Assembly: GCA_030522415.1 (NCBI GenBank)
Contig: CM060108.1
Location: 34,823,256-34,887,255, forward strand
Direction: 5' to 3'
DNA length: 64,000 nt
From: Channallabes apus
Lineage: Eukaryota; Chordata; Actinopteri; Siluriformes; Clariidae
Part shown: in pieces, positions 33,460-43,334 of the stretch
Numbering within the stretch: the first letter of the stretch is position 1
Layout: every line of letters starts with the position of its first letter
Program-made: the position numbers and the translations under genes
The notes under the pieces: generated by a model
Told to the model about the DNA's origin: nothing
The model's input: only the letters and a program-made list of their open reading frames with translations
The model's database searches: none

Positions 33460-33840
33460 ACATACTGCTTGTGCACCCACTGTAAAGACAACAACCTGTC
33501 TCTGAATGTTGACAAGACAAAGGAGATGGTTGTTGACTTTAGGAGGCCACGAGGCGACCATTCTCCGCTGAGCATCGACGGCTCCTCTGTGGAGATCGTC
33601 GAAAGCACCAAATTCCTGGCCGTCCACCTGGAGAAGGACCTCAGTTGGTCCCTCAACACCAGCTCCCTACACAAGAAAGCCTCTTCTTTTTAAGAAGACT
33701 GAGGAAGGCCCAGCTTCCACCACCAATCCTGACCACCTTCTATAGAGGAACTATCGAGAGCATCCTGAGCGGCTGCATCAATGTTTGGTTTGGGAATTGT
33801 GCCATATCGGACCGCAAGACCCTACTCTCGGGGGGACCGA
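33460..33840 (+). mobile_element. Rex1/CR1-like LINE, second part
   Basis: Resumes the frame lost at 28950: NNLSLNVDKTKEMVVDFRR, STKFLAVHLEKDLSWSL, then after a frameshift near 33690 FLRRLRKAQLPPPILTTF and RKTLL. It stops matching near 33830. Together with 28380-28950 it makes one LINE copy interrupted in the thumb region. Confidence 0.85.
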
Positions 33841-34329
33841 TTGTGCAATCATGTGGCATAACAAATACTTTGGAAAATTTTGTGTTAGACTGCTTGCTTT
33901 GACTTGATCTTACTTCTTGGTAAATTATTATTGTTATGTTGTTCATTTATTTGTTTATTTTGGTTAAAAAAAATCATGGAATTATGGATTTTTTTTGTGT
34001 GTGTCAAACAGTTGCTTAAACCAGCAGCGCCATTTCAGGTTTATTAGGCGTAATGAATGCTTTTGGAGCATGTTTGGATTAGATTTTACTTCTTTCTTTT
34101 GGGATTAATAATGTTTATTAAGGTAAATAAGGTTTCATGTGTGTTTTAAAAGATTTTAATGAGAATATTTGCTTTTTTTGTATTATTAAAAAAATACAAT
34201 GGATATGCCTGAGAAAATATGTAAATATGTTCATGATGTAAATTGGTGTGTGTGTCATGATTTGGTGATAATGGCGGTTATTGCCGTGGGCAGAAAATGG
34301 CAGGTATAAGCACAGAGGGCCGTTTTTAA
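33841..34329. other. Noncoding stretch
   Basis: AT-rich. The final 80 bp (TCATGATTTGGTG onward) and the DNA after 35632 were contiguous before the hAT element inserted. Confidence 0.4.
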
Positions 34330-35054
34330 TAGGGTTGTTCCGATTCCGATCGGAAATGCCACCGATACCACAAAAAAAATCTGCCATCGGAATCGGCGCG
34401 TATTTGAGTCCACATACCGATCCGATACCATTTTCCTAAACATAACCTATTTATGCTCGCTAGCTTTGCTACAGAGTGGCACAGAGTATCACGGCGTGCG
34501 CCTCTGATGGGCGTGCACCCAAATTGATACTGCTCCTCGTTCACTAGTTAGGCAGCCTCCCCCCCTTTAGATATGTGAAGGAGCAGAGCCGCAGAATCAG
34601 GCAACGGCCCATGAGCTATCGCCGCTAATGATCTCGGTGCTATAAAACACAGCGGGGAGTGTACTGTAGCTCGGGGTCTGACTGTTGACAAGCTGGACTT
34701 TGCAACGCGGTGGATTTTATGAGAGACAGTGGCACAAGAGCTGGGCGATGTGATGCGCCCCAGAGACTTTAAAAAGGGGTGCGCCTTTAATCTCCGCGAG
34801 AGGATCGCGTGAACGAGCTGCACGAGCTCCCGCGGCACCTTCACTTCCGCGTAGAGCCCGCCTTCGCATCACTGCCGCCGAAGTGGAAAAGGCCGCAGAG
34901 AGCCTTTAACCCTGTCCTTACCCATTTTTCTAAATAAATTACCCTTTTTCCTGTAAGACCTCGCCTCGTGTTTCATGGTGTCGCCCGTGCACTTAGGGTC
35001 GAACCCGTTACACAGGGCTAGTAGTATTTTACTTAAAAAAAAGAAATGCTCTAA

Positions 35055-35127
<73 letters not shown>

Positions 35128-35623
35128 TGTACAGATACACACCCAGGTATCAGATCAGTACTCGGTATCGGCCGATACCCTGAGCCCAAGTATCGGAATC
35201 GGGAGGGGAAAAATGGTATCGGAACATTCATTCATTCATTCATTTTCTATACCGCTTAATCCTGTGTTCAGGGTCGCGGGGGACCTGGAGCCTATCCCAG
35301 GAGACTTCGGGCACTAGGCGGGGTACACCCTGGACAGGGTGCCAATCCATCGCAGGGCACACACACATACACACACTCACACACCCAATCACACACTACG
35401 GGCAATTTAGGAACGCCAATTAGCCTAACCTGCATATCTTTGGACTGTGGGAGGAAACCGGAGTACCCGGAGGAAACCCACCAAGCACGGGGAGAACATG
35501 CAAACTCCATGCACACAGAGACGGGAATCGAACCTGGCCAGGGAATCGAACCCAGACCCTGGAGGTGCAAGGCGACAGTGCTAACCACTACACCACCGCG
35601 CCGCCGGTATCGGAACATCTCTA
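34330..35623. mobile_element. Non-autonomous hAT element, copy 1, with nested SINE
   Basis: The ends are TAGGGTTGTTCCGAT and ATCGGAACATCTCTA, and the 8-bp duplication GTTTTTAA lies at 34322-34329 and 35624-35631. The body matches the copy at 41031-41909 over its whole length, including a TATA-box and poly(A)-bearing segment that looks like a solo LTR (about 34480-35010) and a (TA)n tract at 35056-35102. A SINE inserted at 35228. Confidence 0.9.
35228..35605 (-). mobile_element. tRNA-derived SINE inside the hAT terminal region
   Basis: The minus strand starts with a tRNA-like head (GGTGGTGTAGTGGTTAGCAC with an A box; a B-box-like GGTTCGATTCC), has the usual body (GCATGTTCTCCCCGTGCTTG) and ends in ATGAATGAATG repeats. 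A perfect 13-bp duplication, GGTATCGGAACAT, flanks it at 35215-35227 and 35606-35618. The same SINE family occurs at 48808-49170. Confidence 0.92.
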
Positions 35624-35879
35624 GTTTTTAACCAAAAGAGTCTTTAATCATGACATAACAAAACAGGAATCAAACAAAACAAAGAAACAAACCCTCAAAT
35701 TATACTACCCATAATTGAACAATACCCAGGCTATATGACAAGACATAAGCATTATGATGAAACGCATGCTTAACTGACAATACACAGGCTCTAATGCCTG
35801 TTACACAAAATATAAGCACTATGTCGAAACACAGGGGACAAGACTAGACACACGAAGAGACCAGACACATGGCACTCAG

Positions 35880-36000
35880 CTACACAAGACAATTAGCTAA
35901 ACATGGTGATTAGCTAACCGTAGCAATTAGCTAAACATTCATTTAGCTAAACATGTCTTTAGCCTAACATACACTTAGCTACACCTACCAGACAGCTAAA
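35880..36000. repeat. Degenerate TTAGCTAAACAT repeats
   Basis: At least six spaced copies of variants of TTAGCTAAACAT, about 20 nt apart, immediately left of the minisatellite. Confidence 0.75.
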
Positions 36001-36062
36001 CATACAGTGGCCTTAACATAGAGGAAGCTAAACAGACAAGGGACTATAGCAACACTCGGGCC

Positions 36063-36542
36063 ACAGAGGCTAGGGGACACAGAAGCAGAGGCTAGGGGAC
36101 ACAGAAGCACAGAGGCTAGGGGACACCGAAGCACAGAGGCTAGGGGACACCGAAGCACAGAGGCTAGGGGACACTGAAGCACAGAGGCTAGGGGACACAG
36201 AAGCAGAGGCTAGGGGACACAGAAGCACAGAGGCTAGGGGACACCGAAGCACAGAGGCTAGGGGACACCGAAGCACAGAGGCTAGGGGACACAGAAGCAG
36301 AGGCTAGGGGACACAGAAGCACAGAGGCTAGGGGACACAGAAGCACAGAGGCTAGGGGACACCGAAGCACAGAGGCTAGGGGACACCGAAGCACAGAGGC
36401 TAGGGGACACAGAAGCAGAGGCTAGGGGACACAGAAGCACAGAGGCTAGGGGACACAGAAGCAGAGGCTAGGGGACACAGAAGCACAGAGGCTAGGGGAC
36501 ACAGAGGCTAGGGGACACAGAAGCGCAGAGGCTAGGGGACAC
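36063..36542. repeat. Minisatellite of 15-24 bp units (AGAGGCTAGGGGACAC...)
   Basis: About 20 copies of AGAGGCTAGGGGACAC followed by (A/C)GAAGC or (A/C)GAAGCAC, so units are mostly 22 or 24 bp, with a short 16-bp unit near the right end. Higher-order alternation of A and C variants is visible. Open frames in it on the minus strand are repeat artefacts. Confidence 0.95.
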
Positions 36543-37145
36543 AAAGAGTACTTACAAAACCTGCAAGTCCACACAAGACCGAATCAGCTCCACACACACT
36601 TGAAAACCAAAGACCTACATACAATCACACTTAGCCTTGGGACATACTTAGTAGTTATGGGACAACATGAACAACAAAATAACAATATAAAATAAACCAA
36701 CACATAAACAAAATACAAAACAAAGTGCCCACATAAATGACAGCACATACAAAGGTTTAATGCTCGACCCTGCATCACCTGACCGAGGTGCCTTCTGGGA
36801 AACTTATTCGGCAAAACACAAACTACAAAAAAGACAAAACAGTACCCTCTAGTGGCGATTCCTTACAGTGTGTTCCAAAAATTTGTCTGATCATGAATTA
36901 ATTATTAAGTATTTGTTTAAGAATGTGTATTTTTTTAGGAACGTGTTTTTTTATTATTTTATTCTGTAGATAAGGTTTAATCTCTGTGTTTAATAATTTA
37001 TTTTAAGTCTACCTGATTTTAACGTCTTGCTCATTCAGGTTTATAAATTATATTAATTTCATCATGTTGCCTAGGTTGTACTAAAAAAAAGGATATAAGA
37101 CATTCTATATTGCACAATCGCTATGCTTTTATATAATCATTAAAA
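36543..37145. other. Noncoding stretch
   Basis: The first 320 bp may belong to the same older repeat as 35632-36062, ending at CTCTAGTGGCGATTCCTTACA near 36868. No coding region is visible. Confidence 0.35.
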
Positions 37146-37149
37146 CACA

Positions 37150-37320
37150 GTGTTGTTGGTCTTTCGGCTGCTCCCAGAAAGGGGTCGCCACAGCGGAATA
37201 TCCAGTCCGCACAACAACAACATGGCACAGGTTTTATGCCGGATGCCTTTCCTGACGCAACCCTCCCATTTTATCCGGGCTTGAGACCGGTGTTCAATCG
37301 GAGAATGCTACCCATCGAGT
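37150..37320 (-). mobile_element. RTE-type LINE 3' end
   Basis: GTTGGTCTTTCGGCTGCTCC at 37155 is the complement of the 3' tail seen at 31620-31660, followed by GGGGTCGCCACAGCGGA and GCCGGATGCCTTTCCTGACG. Only the 3' end is present. Confidence 0.8.
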
Positions 37321-38356
37321 TTTGCTAACTACCGGATCTGCGCATGCGCAGTCCCACATGTTTGCACACTTTCCATAAAGCCATACTACCTTGGTGCTGA
37401 GACTTCGGTTGGCGGTGGGTTTAAACTGTTTTCCTTTGCTTAATTTGACCGAAACATTTGAGTTTCTGAATAAATTGTCGTGAATGAGCATTAAGGTTGA
37501 GGAAAATAAAAGCTTTGTAACTTGAAACTGGTTCAGTGTCTCAAATTTAAACACCTACGTTTACATCTTTTGTATACTTGAATATCTTGTGCTTATCATG
37601 TGTGTGTGTGTGTGTGCAGCACTATTCAGTGCACAGAGTAGTTCATACATAAATGCTTACGCACAGGATGACTTGCGTTTTTGATTAAATTTATGATAAT
37701 GCTAATGAATACAATCAACTCTTCTAATAACATTTAACGTCCACAGTGTAGTTGTAGTGATGCGGTAGCGTAAATCGATAGGCTCTGCTATCGATTTGTG
37801 CTACGGTAGCATTTTTCGACACGGCAGCAAAAATCGACAGGACACCGGCACTGCATCCAGTGGCTGGGGGGTTTGGGCACTGGCTGGGTTCGAACCCGGG
37901 CCTCATTAAAATACAGTAATGCAAAAAAAAAAGCCCTAAAATGCTCTGGGCTTTAAGGGTTAAGCTGGTAGAGGAGACTCCCCCACTTTTGCTTTATCAA
38001 AATCTCAGCATTGTGCAGATCAGAGTGTACTGAACCAAAAATATGACATCAGTTGTGCACTAGAGCGCAAATCTAATAGTGTTTTGATGTATATCTCAGA
38101 TACTTCAAACATGCTGATACAGGAAACTTATCAAACTTTATAGATTAGGTTTTCATTAATGGCAGTGTTTTCTAATAGGACAAAATGATATGAGATAACA
38201 TAGGTTAATGCAGGTTAATGTAGATCCAAATAAACATAAGATAACATAATACATTTCTCTGTGCAGCTACAGTATATTATAGATCTGGTTTCATAGGTCT
38301 GAGCTCAGTCTTTGCTTGGTGTAACACATGTTCTTTGTTCCCTTTGCTTTTCTCAG
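37321..38356. other. Noncoding stretch with a small hairpin
   Basis: A GT microsatellite lies at about 37598-37616. A hairpin with 17-nt arms (37765-37781 and 37788-37804, 15 pairs) is followed by a B-box-like GGGTTCGAACCC near 37887 and an A-run, perhaps an old tRNA-related SINE. The last 30 bp are the pyrimidine-rich acceptor of the UGT exon. Confidence 0.45.
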
Positions 38357-38367
38357 CTTTGTGGACC

Positions 38368-39939
38368 ATGAATCAGCTGCTCATCTTCTCCTGCCTACTT
38401 TTGGCAACTTACTATTGCAATGGTGGCAGAATCTTAGTGTTTCCAGAAGATGGGAGCCACTGGGTAAATATGCAGGTCATACTCAAGGAGTTGCATACCC
38501 ATGGCCATGATATAACCGTGGTACGATCGTCCAGAAGCTGGTACATCCAGGAAAGTTCTCCTCTCTACAAATTCATTAATGTTAACCTCACTAACACAGA
38601 AGATGGAAGCTCGATGTTATTTGAGACCTTGTTAGAGCAGTCACTAGCTTTACGTAGGATGACACCAATTCTGCGATTTTTTGAAGAGCAGAAGGATCTG
38701 AAGACCATATTAGAGATATTCCATGGTGTAGCCCTTAGTATTATTTCTACCATGTTAGATGACTCAGCAATGATGGGAAAACTGAAAGATGCTAAGTTTG
38801 ATCTAATGCTCACAGATCCTGCTTTTCCTGCTGGGGTTCTCTTGGCCCACTATCTCCATTTACCCATGGTGTACAATGTGCGCTTTCTCAATACAGGAGA
38901 TGCACACATGGTCATTGCCCCATCTACACCATCTTATATTCCCATGTTTAACTCAGTGTTCAGTGACAGAATGGACTTCCTACAAAGGACTGAGAACTTC
39001 CTTCGATATATGGCCAGTATCCTTCAGCAGCAATTTGTTATTCTCCCCATTTATGATCAATTGCTTAAGAGGCACTTTCCACCAGGAGCAGATCTTCTCA
39101 CCATGCAGCGCTCAGCAGAAATTTGGTTGATGCGTGTTGACTTTATTTTTGAGTTCCCACGCCCCAGTATGCCTAATGTAGTCTACATAGGTGGCTTTCA
39201 GTGTCGGCCAGCTGAACCCATTCTTACAGAGCTGGAGGAGTTTATGCAGAGTTCTGGTGAGCATGGCGTGGTGGTTATGTCCCTGGGAGTCATGGTTACT
39301 ACTCTTCCCAAACCAATCACAGAAGCCATTGCAGCTGCCTTTGCTAAGTTACCACAAAAAATCATATGGAGATATATAGGTGAGCCACCTTCATCTCTGG
39401 GTAACAACACTTTGCTTCTGAAATGGCTACCTCAGAATAATCTTTTGGGGCACCCCAAGACATGTGCATTTGTGTCTCATGGTGGCAACAATGGCATCTA
39501 TGAGGCTATCTATCATGGAATTCCTGTGTTGCTTCTGCCACTTCTCTTTGATCAGTTTGACAATGCAATTCGACTGGAAACCCGAGGTGCAGCCCGTGTG
39601 CTCCAGGTCAGCACGCTGACTTCTGAAGAATTCCTTAAAGCCCTCAAGGATGTTATTAAGAATCCATCATACAAAAGCAACATGCAGAAACTCTCAGAGC
39701 TTCACCGTGATCAACCCATTCTTCCACTATACAGTGCCACGTTCTGGATTGAGTATGTTATAAGACACAAAGGAGCTCAACACCTGTACTCAGAAGGAAG
39801 CAGGCTTCCATGGTATTCCTACCACAATCTAGATGTGATAGGGTTTCTGTCAGCCATTATTTTAGCTGTACTCTGGGCCTTACTATATAGTGTTAAATTC
39901 CTTTGCTGTATGTCAAACAGGAAGCAAAAGGTTGAGTGA
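38368..39939 (+). CDS. UDP-glucuronosyltransferase, UGT5-like
   Basis: A 523-residue single coding exon. UGTs transfer glucuronic acid from UDP-glucuronate to lipophilic substrates in the endoplasmic reticulum lumen. The start MNQLLIFSCLLL is a signal peptide. Catalytic His31 is in EDGSHW and Asp150 in FDLMLTDPAFPAG. The donor-binding signature runs from WLPQNNLLGHPKT through FVSHGGNNGIYEAIYHGIP (His371) to FDQFDN. A membrane anchor at about 490-514 is followed by a short tail ending KQKVE, a KxKxx retrieval signal. An in-frame ATG at 38335 lies before a strong acceptor (38355-38356) and is not chosen, so an untranslated 5' exon is expected. The single coding exon is typical of the fish UGT5 family. 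The signature has Asn where HGGTNG is usual. A poly(A) signal lies near 40141. Substrate is unknown. Confidence 0.92.
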   Translation: MNQLLIFSCLLLATYYCNGGRILVFPEDGSHWVNMQVILKELHTHGHDITVVRSSRSWYIQESSPLYKFINVNLTNTEDGSSMLFETLLEQSLALRRMTPILRFFEEQKDLKTILEIFHGVALSIISTMLDDSAMMGKLKDAKFDLMLTDPAFPAGVLLAHYLHLPMVYNVRFLNTGDAHMVIAPSTPSYIPMFNSVFSDRMDFLQRTENFLRYMASILQQQFVILPIYDQLLKRHFPPGADLLTMQRSAEIWLMRVDFIFEFPRPSMPNVVYIGGFQCRPAEPILTELEEFMQSSGEHGVVVMSLGVMVTTLPKPITEAIAAAFAKLPQKIIWRYIGEPPSSLGNNTLLLKWLPQNNLLGHPKTCAFVSHGGNNGIYEAIYHGIPVLLLPLLFDQFDNAIRLETRGAARVLQVSTLTSEEFLKALKDVIKNPSYKSNMQKLSELHRDQPILPLYSATFWIEYVIRHKGAQHLYSEGSRLPWYSYHNLDVIGFLSAIILAVLWALLYSVKFLCCMSNRKQKVE

Positions 39940-40204
39940 ACTATAACTAAGCGATCCATAAGCATGCATTCTATATGCGTTTTTGATGTTCGTGGTGGGA
40001 TATTGTGTGTGTGTGTGTGTGTGTGACTATGATAAGTACTATTGCAGCCTTTTCAACTAGATCATTTAACAACTAAAACCAATATACATTATATTTGGTT
40101 CATAATCTTCATTACAGCATTAACTGGTTTTAGATTATACAATAAATTTCCTGATTGCTCTAAAGTTAATTCAATACTAGTGTAATTGAGTACAACGTTA
40201 TGTA
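39940..40204. other. 3' UTR of the UGT gene
   Basis: Contains a (GT)n run at about 40003-40024 and AATAAA at 40141. Confidence 0.6.
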
Positions 40205-40710
40205 GACCAATCTGCCATGACATTACAATGCAAAGCATTTCAATATCGTGCAAGTTCCTGTTGTGCCGCCAGAGAAGCTCTGGCCCCTTGGGGCATGACT
40301 TCACAAGACCTCTGGGGGTGTGCTGTGGTGTCTGGCTCTAGGAAGGTATCAGATCCTTTAGGTGTAGGGTAGGGCACCCATCATGGATATGATTTGTCGT
40401 CACATTCCATGGATGATCAGGAAGAGTGAGATCTGGGGAATTTGGAGGCCTTGAACTCAACCTTGAGCTCACGAAGCTCGATACACAGCAGACCATGGTG
40501 TAAATTTCTGATGCCTTTCTATTATGGCCAGCATTAATTTGTGATTTGTGTTGCATTGGCTTTTCTGTAGGATTGGAACCGGCAAAGTGTGCTTTGGTCC
40601 CTGTGACTTTGCATGCACATGATCCTGTTGGCAGTTTGTTGGTGTATATTGATCAATTTTATCCACCTGTCAGTGGCCATAATGCTATGGTTGATTTTCA
40701 TGACTTGGAA
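40205..40710. mobile_element. Internally deleted Tc1-like element
   Basis: Ends resemble CTGCCATGACATTACAA and GGCCATAATGCTATGG, a diverged inverted repeat. The body holds pieces such as AAGCTCTGGCCCCTTGGGGC and GAGATCTGGGGAATTTGGAG that I recognise from a common fish Tc1-type transposon. The middle of the transposase gene is missing. The target site cannot be defined. Confidence 0.6.
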
Positions 40711-41030
40711 TTTGAAAATTTAGCTTTTAATGTACATGTATACGGTATAATGTTTGTTTGTTTATGTATATGTTAAAAAATATATATACTGTATTGTGTG
40801 TGTGTGTGTGTGTGTGTGCTGAAATTAAAATGCAAAACCAAATACAGATATAAATATCATAACAAAGGCTGAAATTGTAATGTAAGATCATATGAAGAAT
40901 GTTAAATGAATCACATTTAAATATAGCCAGTCTTCACATAGATGAACACAAAATAAAATTATTAATCTCATTGAGGATCTTTTGTTATATGTACAGTATA
41001 TGTGGTTATTACACACTTAGTGGTAAAAAC

Positions 41031-41756
41031 TAGGGTTGTTCCGATTCCGATACTGGTATCAGAAATGCCACCGATACCACAAAAATATCTGGCATCGGAA
41101 TCGGCGAGTATTTGATTCCACGTACCGATCCGATACCATTTTCCTAAACATAACCTATTTATGCCCACTAGCTTTGCTAGCTTAGCTTACTTACAGAGTG
41201 TCACGGCATGCGCCTGTGATGGGCGTGCGTCCAAATTGATATCGCTCCTCGCTCACTAGTTAGGCAGCCTCCCCCCTCTTTAGGTATGTGAACCAGCAGG
41301 GCCGCAGAATCAGGCAACGGCCCATGAGCTATCGCCGCTAATGATCCCGGCGCTATAAAACACAGCGGGGAGTGTAGCTCGGGGTCTGACTGTTGGGAAG
41401 CTGGACTTTGTGACGCGGTGGATTTTATGAGAGACAGTGGCACAAGAGCGGGGCGATGTGATGCGCCCCAGAGACTTTAAAAAGGTGGGCGACTTTGATC
41501 TCCGCGAGTGGAGCGCGTGAACGAGCTGCGCGAGCTCCCGCGGCACCTTCATGTCCACGTAGAGCCCGCCTTCGCATCCCTGCCGCCGAAGTGGAAAAGG
41601 CCGCAGAGAGCCTTTAACCCTTTCCTTACCCATTTTTCTAAATAAATGACCCTTTTTCCTGTAAGGCCTCGTGTCCGTGTTTCATGGTGTCGCCCGTGCA
41701 TTTAGGGTCGAACCTGTTACACAGGGCTAGTAATATTTTACTTAAAAAAAGAAATG

Positions 41757-41798
<42 letters not shown>

Positions 41799-41909
41799 TG
41801 TACAGATACACACCCAGGTATCGGATCAGTACTTGGTATTGGCCGATACCCTGAGCCCAAGTATCGGGATCGGTATCGGGAGGGGACAAATGGTATCGGA
41901 ACATCTCTA
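41031..41909. mobile_element. Non-autonomous hAT element, copy 2
   Basis: The ends are TAGGGTTGTTCCGAT and ATCGGAACATCTCTA, with the 8-bp duplication GTAAAAAC at 41023-41030 and 41910-41917. At 879 bp it equals copy 1 without the SINE. It has a (TA)n tract at about 41757-41799 and the same LTR-like interior (about 41199-41719). Confidence 0.92.
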
Positions 41910-41917
41910 GTAAAAAC

Positions 41918-42689
41918 ACACTTAATGATGGTGGAACAAGCCAAATTGAAAGAAACTTGTCTTTTTATGATAGCATTGTATTTATAGAGTAATAAAATAA
42001 CACGTACAATAAAACATTCAGAAGTTAATATGAAGTTACAGGACATTTGTCAAGGTTTTATTATTCCTTATATTGATTAATATTAAAATAAATGATTTAG
42101 AATTAATATTTTTTGGAAACCATTAATGTTCAGTATTTAACCCCAATGGGGTTACATACACTTCTCTTAATTCCCCAAAATATTTTTTTCACATTCTGGG
42201 TCTAAGTAAGACTTTATTATGTTACCTGGGCAGATACACTTGTCCATGCTTTCATCCTATTGGAAGGCTTCATCTCTGTTATCTAGGAGCAGCCAATCTT
42301 TATTTGTTAGGAACAGTTCATGAAGGAACTACTAAGCCCAAGAGCTAATACCATGCTAATAAGCATGGCATCCCAGGACCAAATTTCAGTTAATTATAAT
42401 AATTATTGTTATCTTTTTAAAAAAATGTTTTACTTGTTTTGCTTAAAAATACATTCCCACCGAGTATATTTATTTTTAAACAAATTTGATTGAGTGATTA
42501 AATGATTGATTGACTGTTTGATTGATTAAAATATCATCTATACATGTAATAGAACCGTAAAGTTATCATGTCTGTACATTGAAGATATTTGCTAAAAAAA
42601 TACAATTTGGGAGACAAGATGAGTAATAGAACCCATCAACATGGCTTGGGGAATTTTTGTTTCTTGGTTTGTGCACGTATCATGTTAAA
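41918..42689. other. Noncoding stretch
   Basis: AT-rich, no recognisable element. Confidence 0.5.
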
Positions 42690-43330
42690 TGCGCTTTACG
42701 TAAATCCGTAAAGCGTTCCTCTTTTTAACGGAGGTTGAACCTCTAATAGCATCTCATGATCCAGTTCAGCCAAACCTTCACATTCAGATTTACAGTGCTT
42801 TACAGGTATAGGACAGGAAGAGCTGTATAAACTTATCACCTCAACTAAATCAACAACGTGCTTGTTAGATCCAATCCCAACCAGATTTTTAAAAGAAGTG
42901 ATGCATATGGTTGGAGAGCCACTTCTAAACATTATTAATTCCTCATTATATCTAGGTCACATCCCTAAACCTTTCAAGTTGGCAGATATTAAGCTGCTTC
43001 TTAAAAAATTAAATAGAATGAAATAACAAATTACAGACCGATTTCAAACCTTCCGTTTATATAAAAAATAGTAGAAAAGGTAGTATCAGCACAAATATGC
43101 TTGCTGGAAAACAACATCCTTGAAGCATTTCAGTCAGGTTTCAGGCCCCATCATAGTACAGAAACTGCACTAGTTAAGATTGCAAACGACTTGTTTTTAG
43201 TTTTGGACCAAGGCTGCATCTCAATACTAGTCTTACTTGATCTTAGTGCTGCATTCGACACTATAGATCATAATATTCTCATAGATCGCTTAAAAAATCA
43301 CATAGGTATTCAGGGACTATGGCGTTATAT
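42690..43330 (+). mobile_element. L2-type LINE, first part (reverse transcriptase)
   Basis: Shows the N-terminal half of the reverse transcriptase in pieces: STKSTTCLLDPIPTRFLKEV near 42840, then ILEAFQSGFRPHHSTETALV and LLDLSAAFDTIDHNILIDRL (catalytic Asp) at 43111-43290. A frameshift near 43015 and stops make it inactive. It breaks off near 43330 at GIQG. The region carrying the catalytic DD box is absent; coding resumes near 45500 in the following connection region, so an internal deletion or replacement accompanies the insertion. Confidence 0.85.
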
Positions 43331-43334
43331 TCCT

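Noticed and set aside
34975..35259. Open frames across the (TA)n and (CA)n runs, both strands
   Set aside because: They are translations of microsatellite and transposon-end sequence (repeated Tyr-Ile and Thr-His), not genes.
35985..36394. Three overlapping minus-strand frames with repeated CPLASV motifs
   Set aside because: They arise from the minisatellite; unit lengths not divisible by three change the frame along the array.
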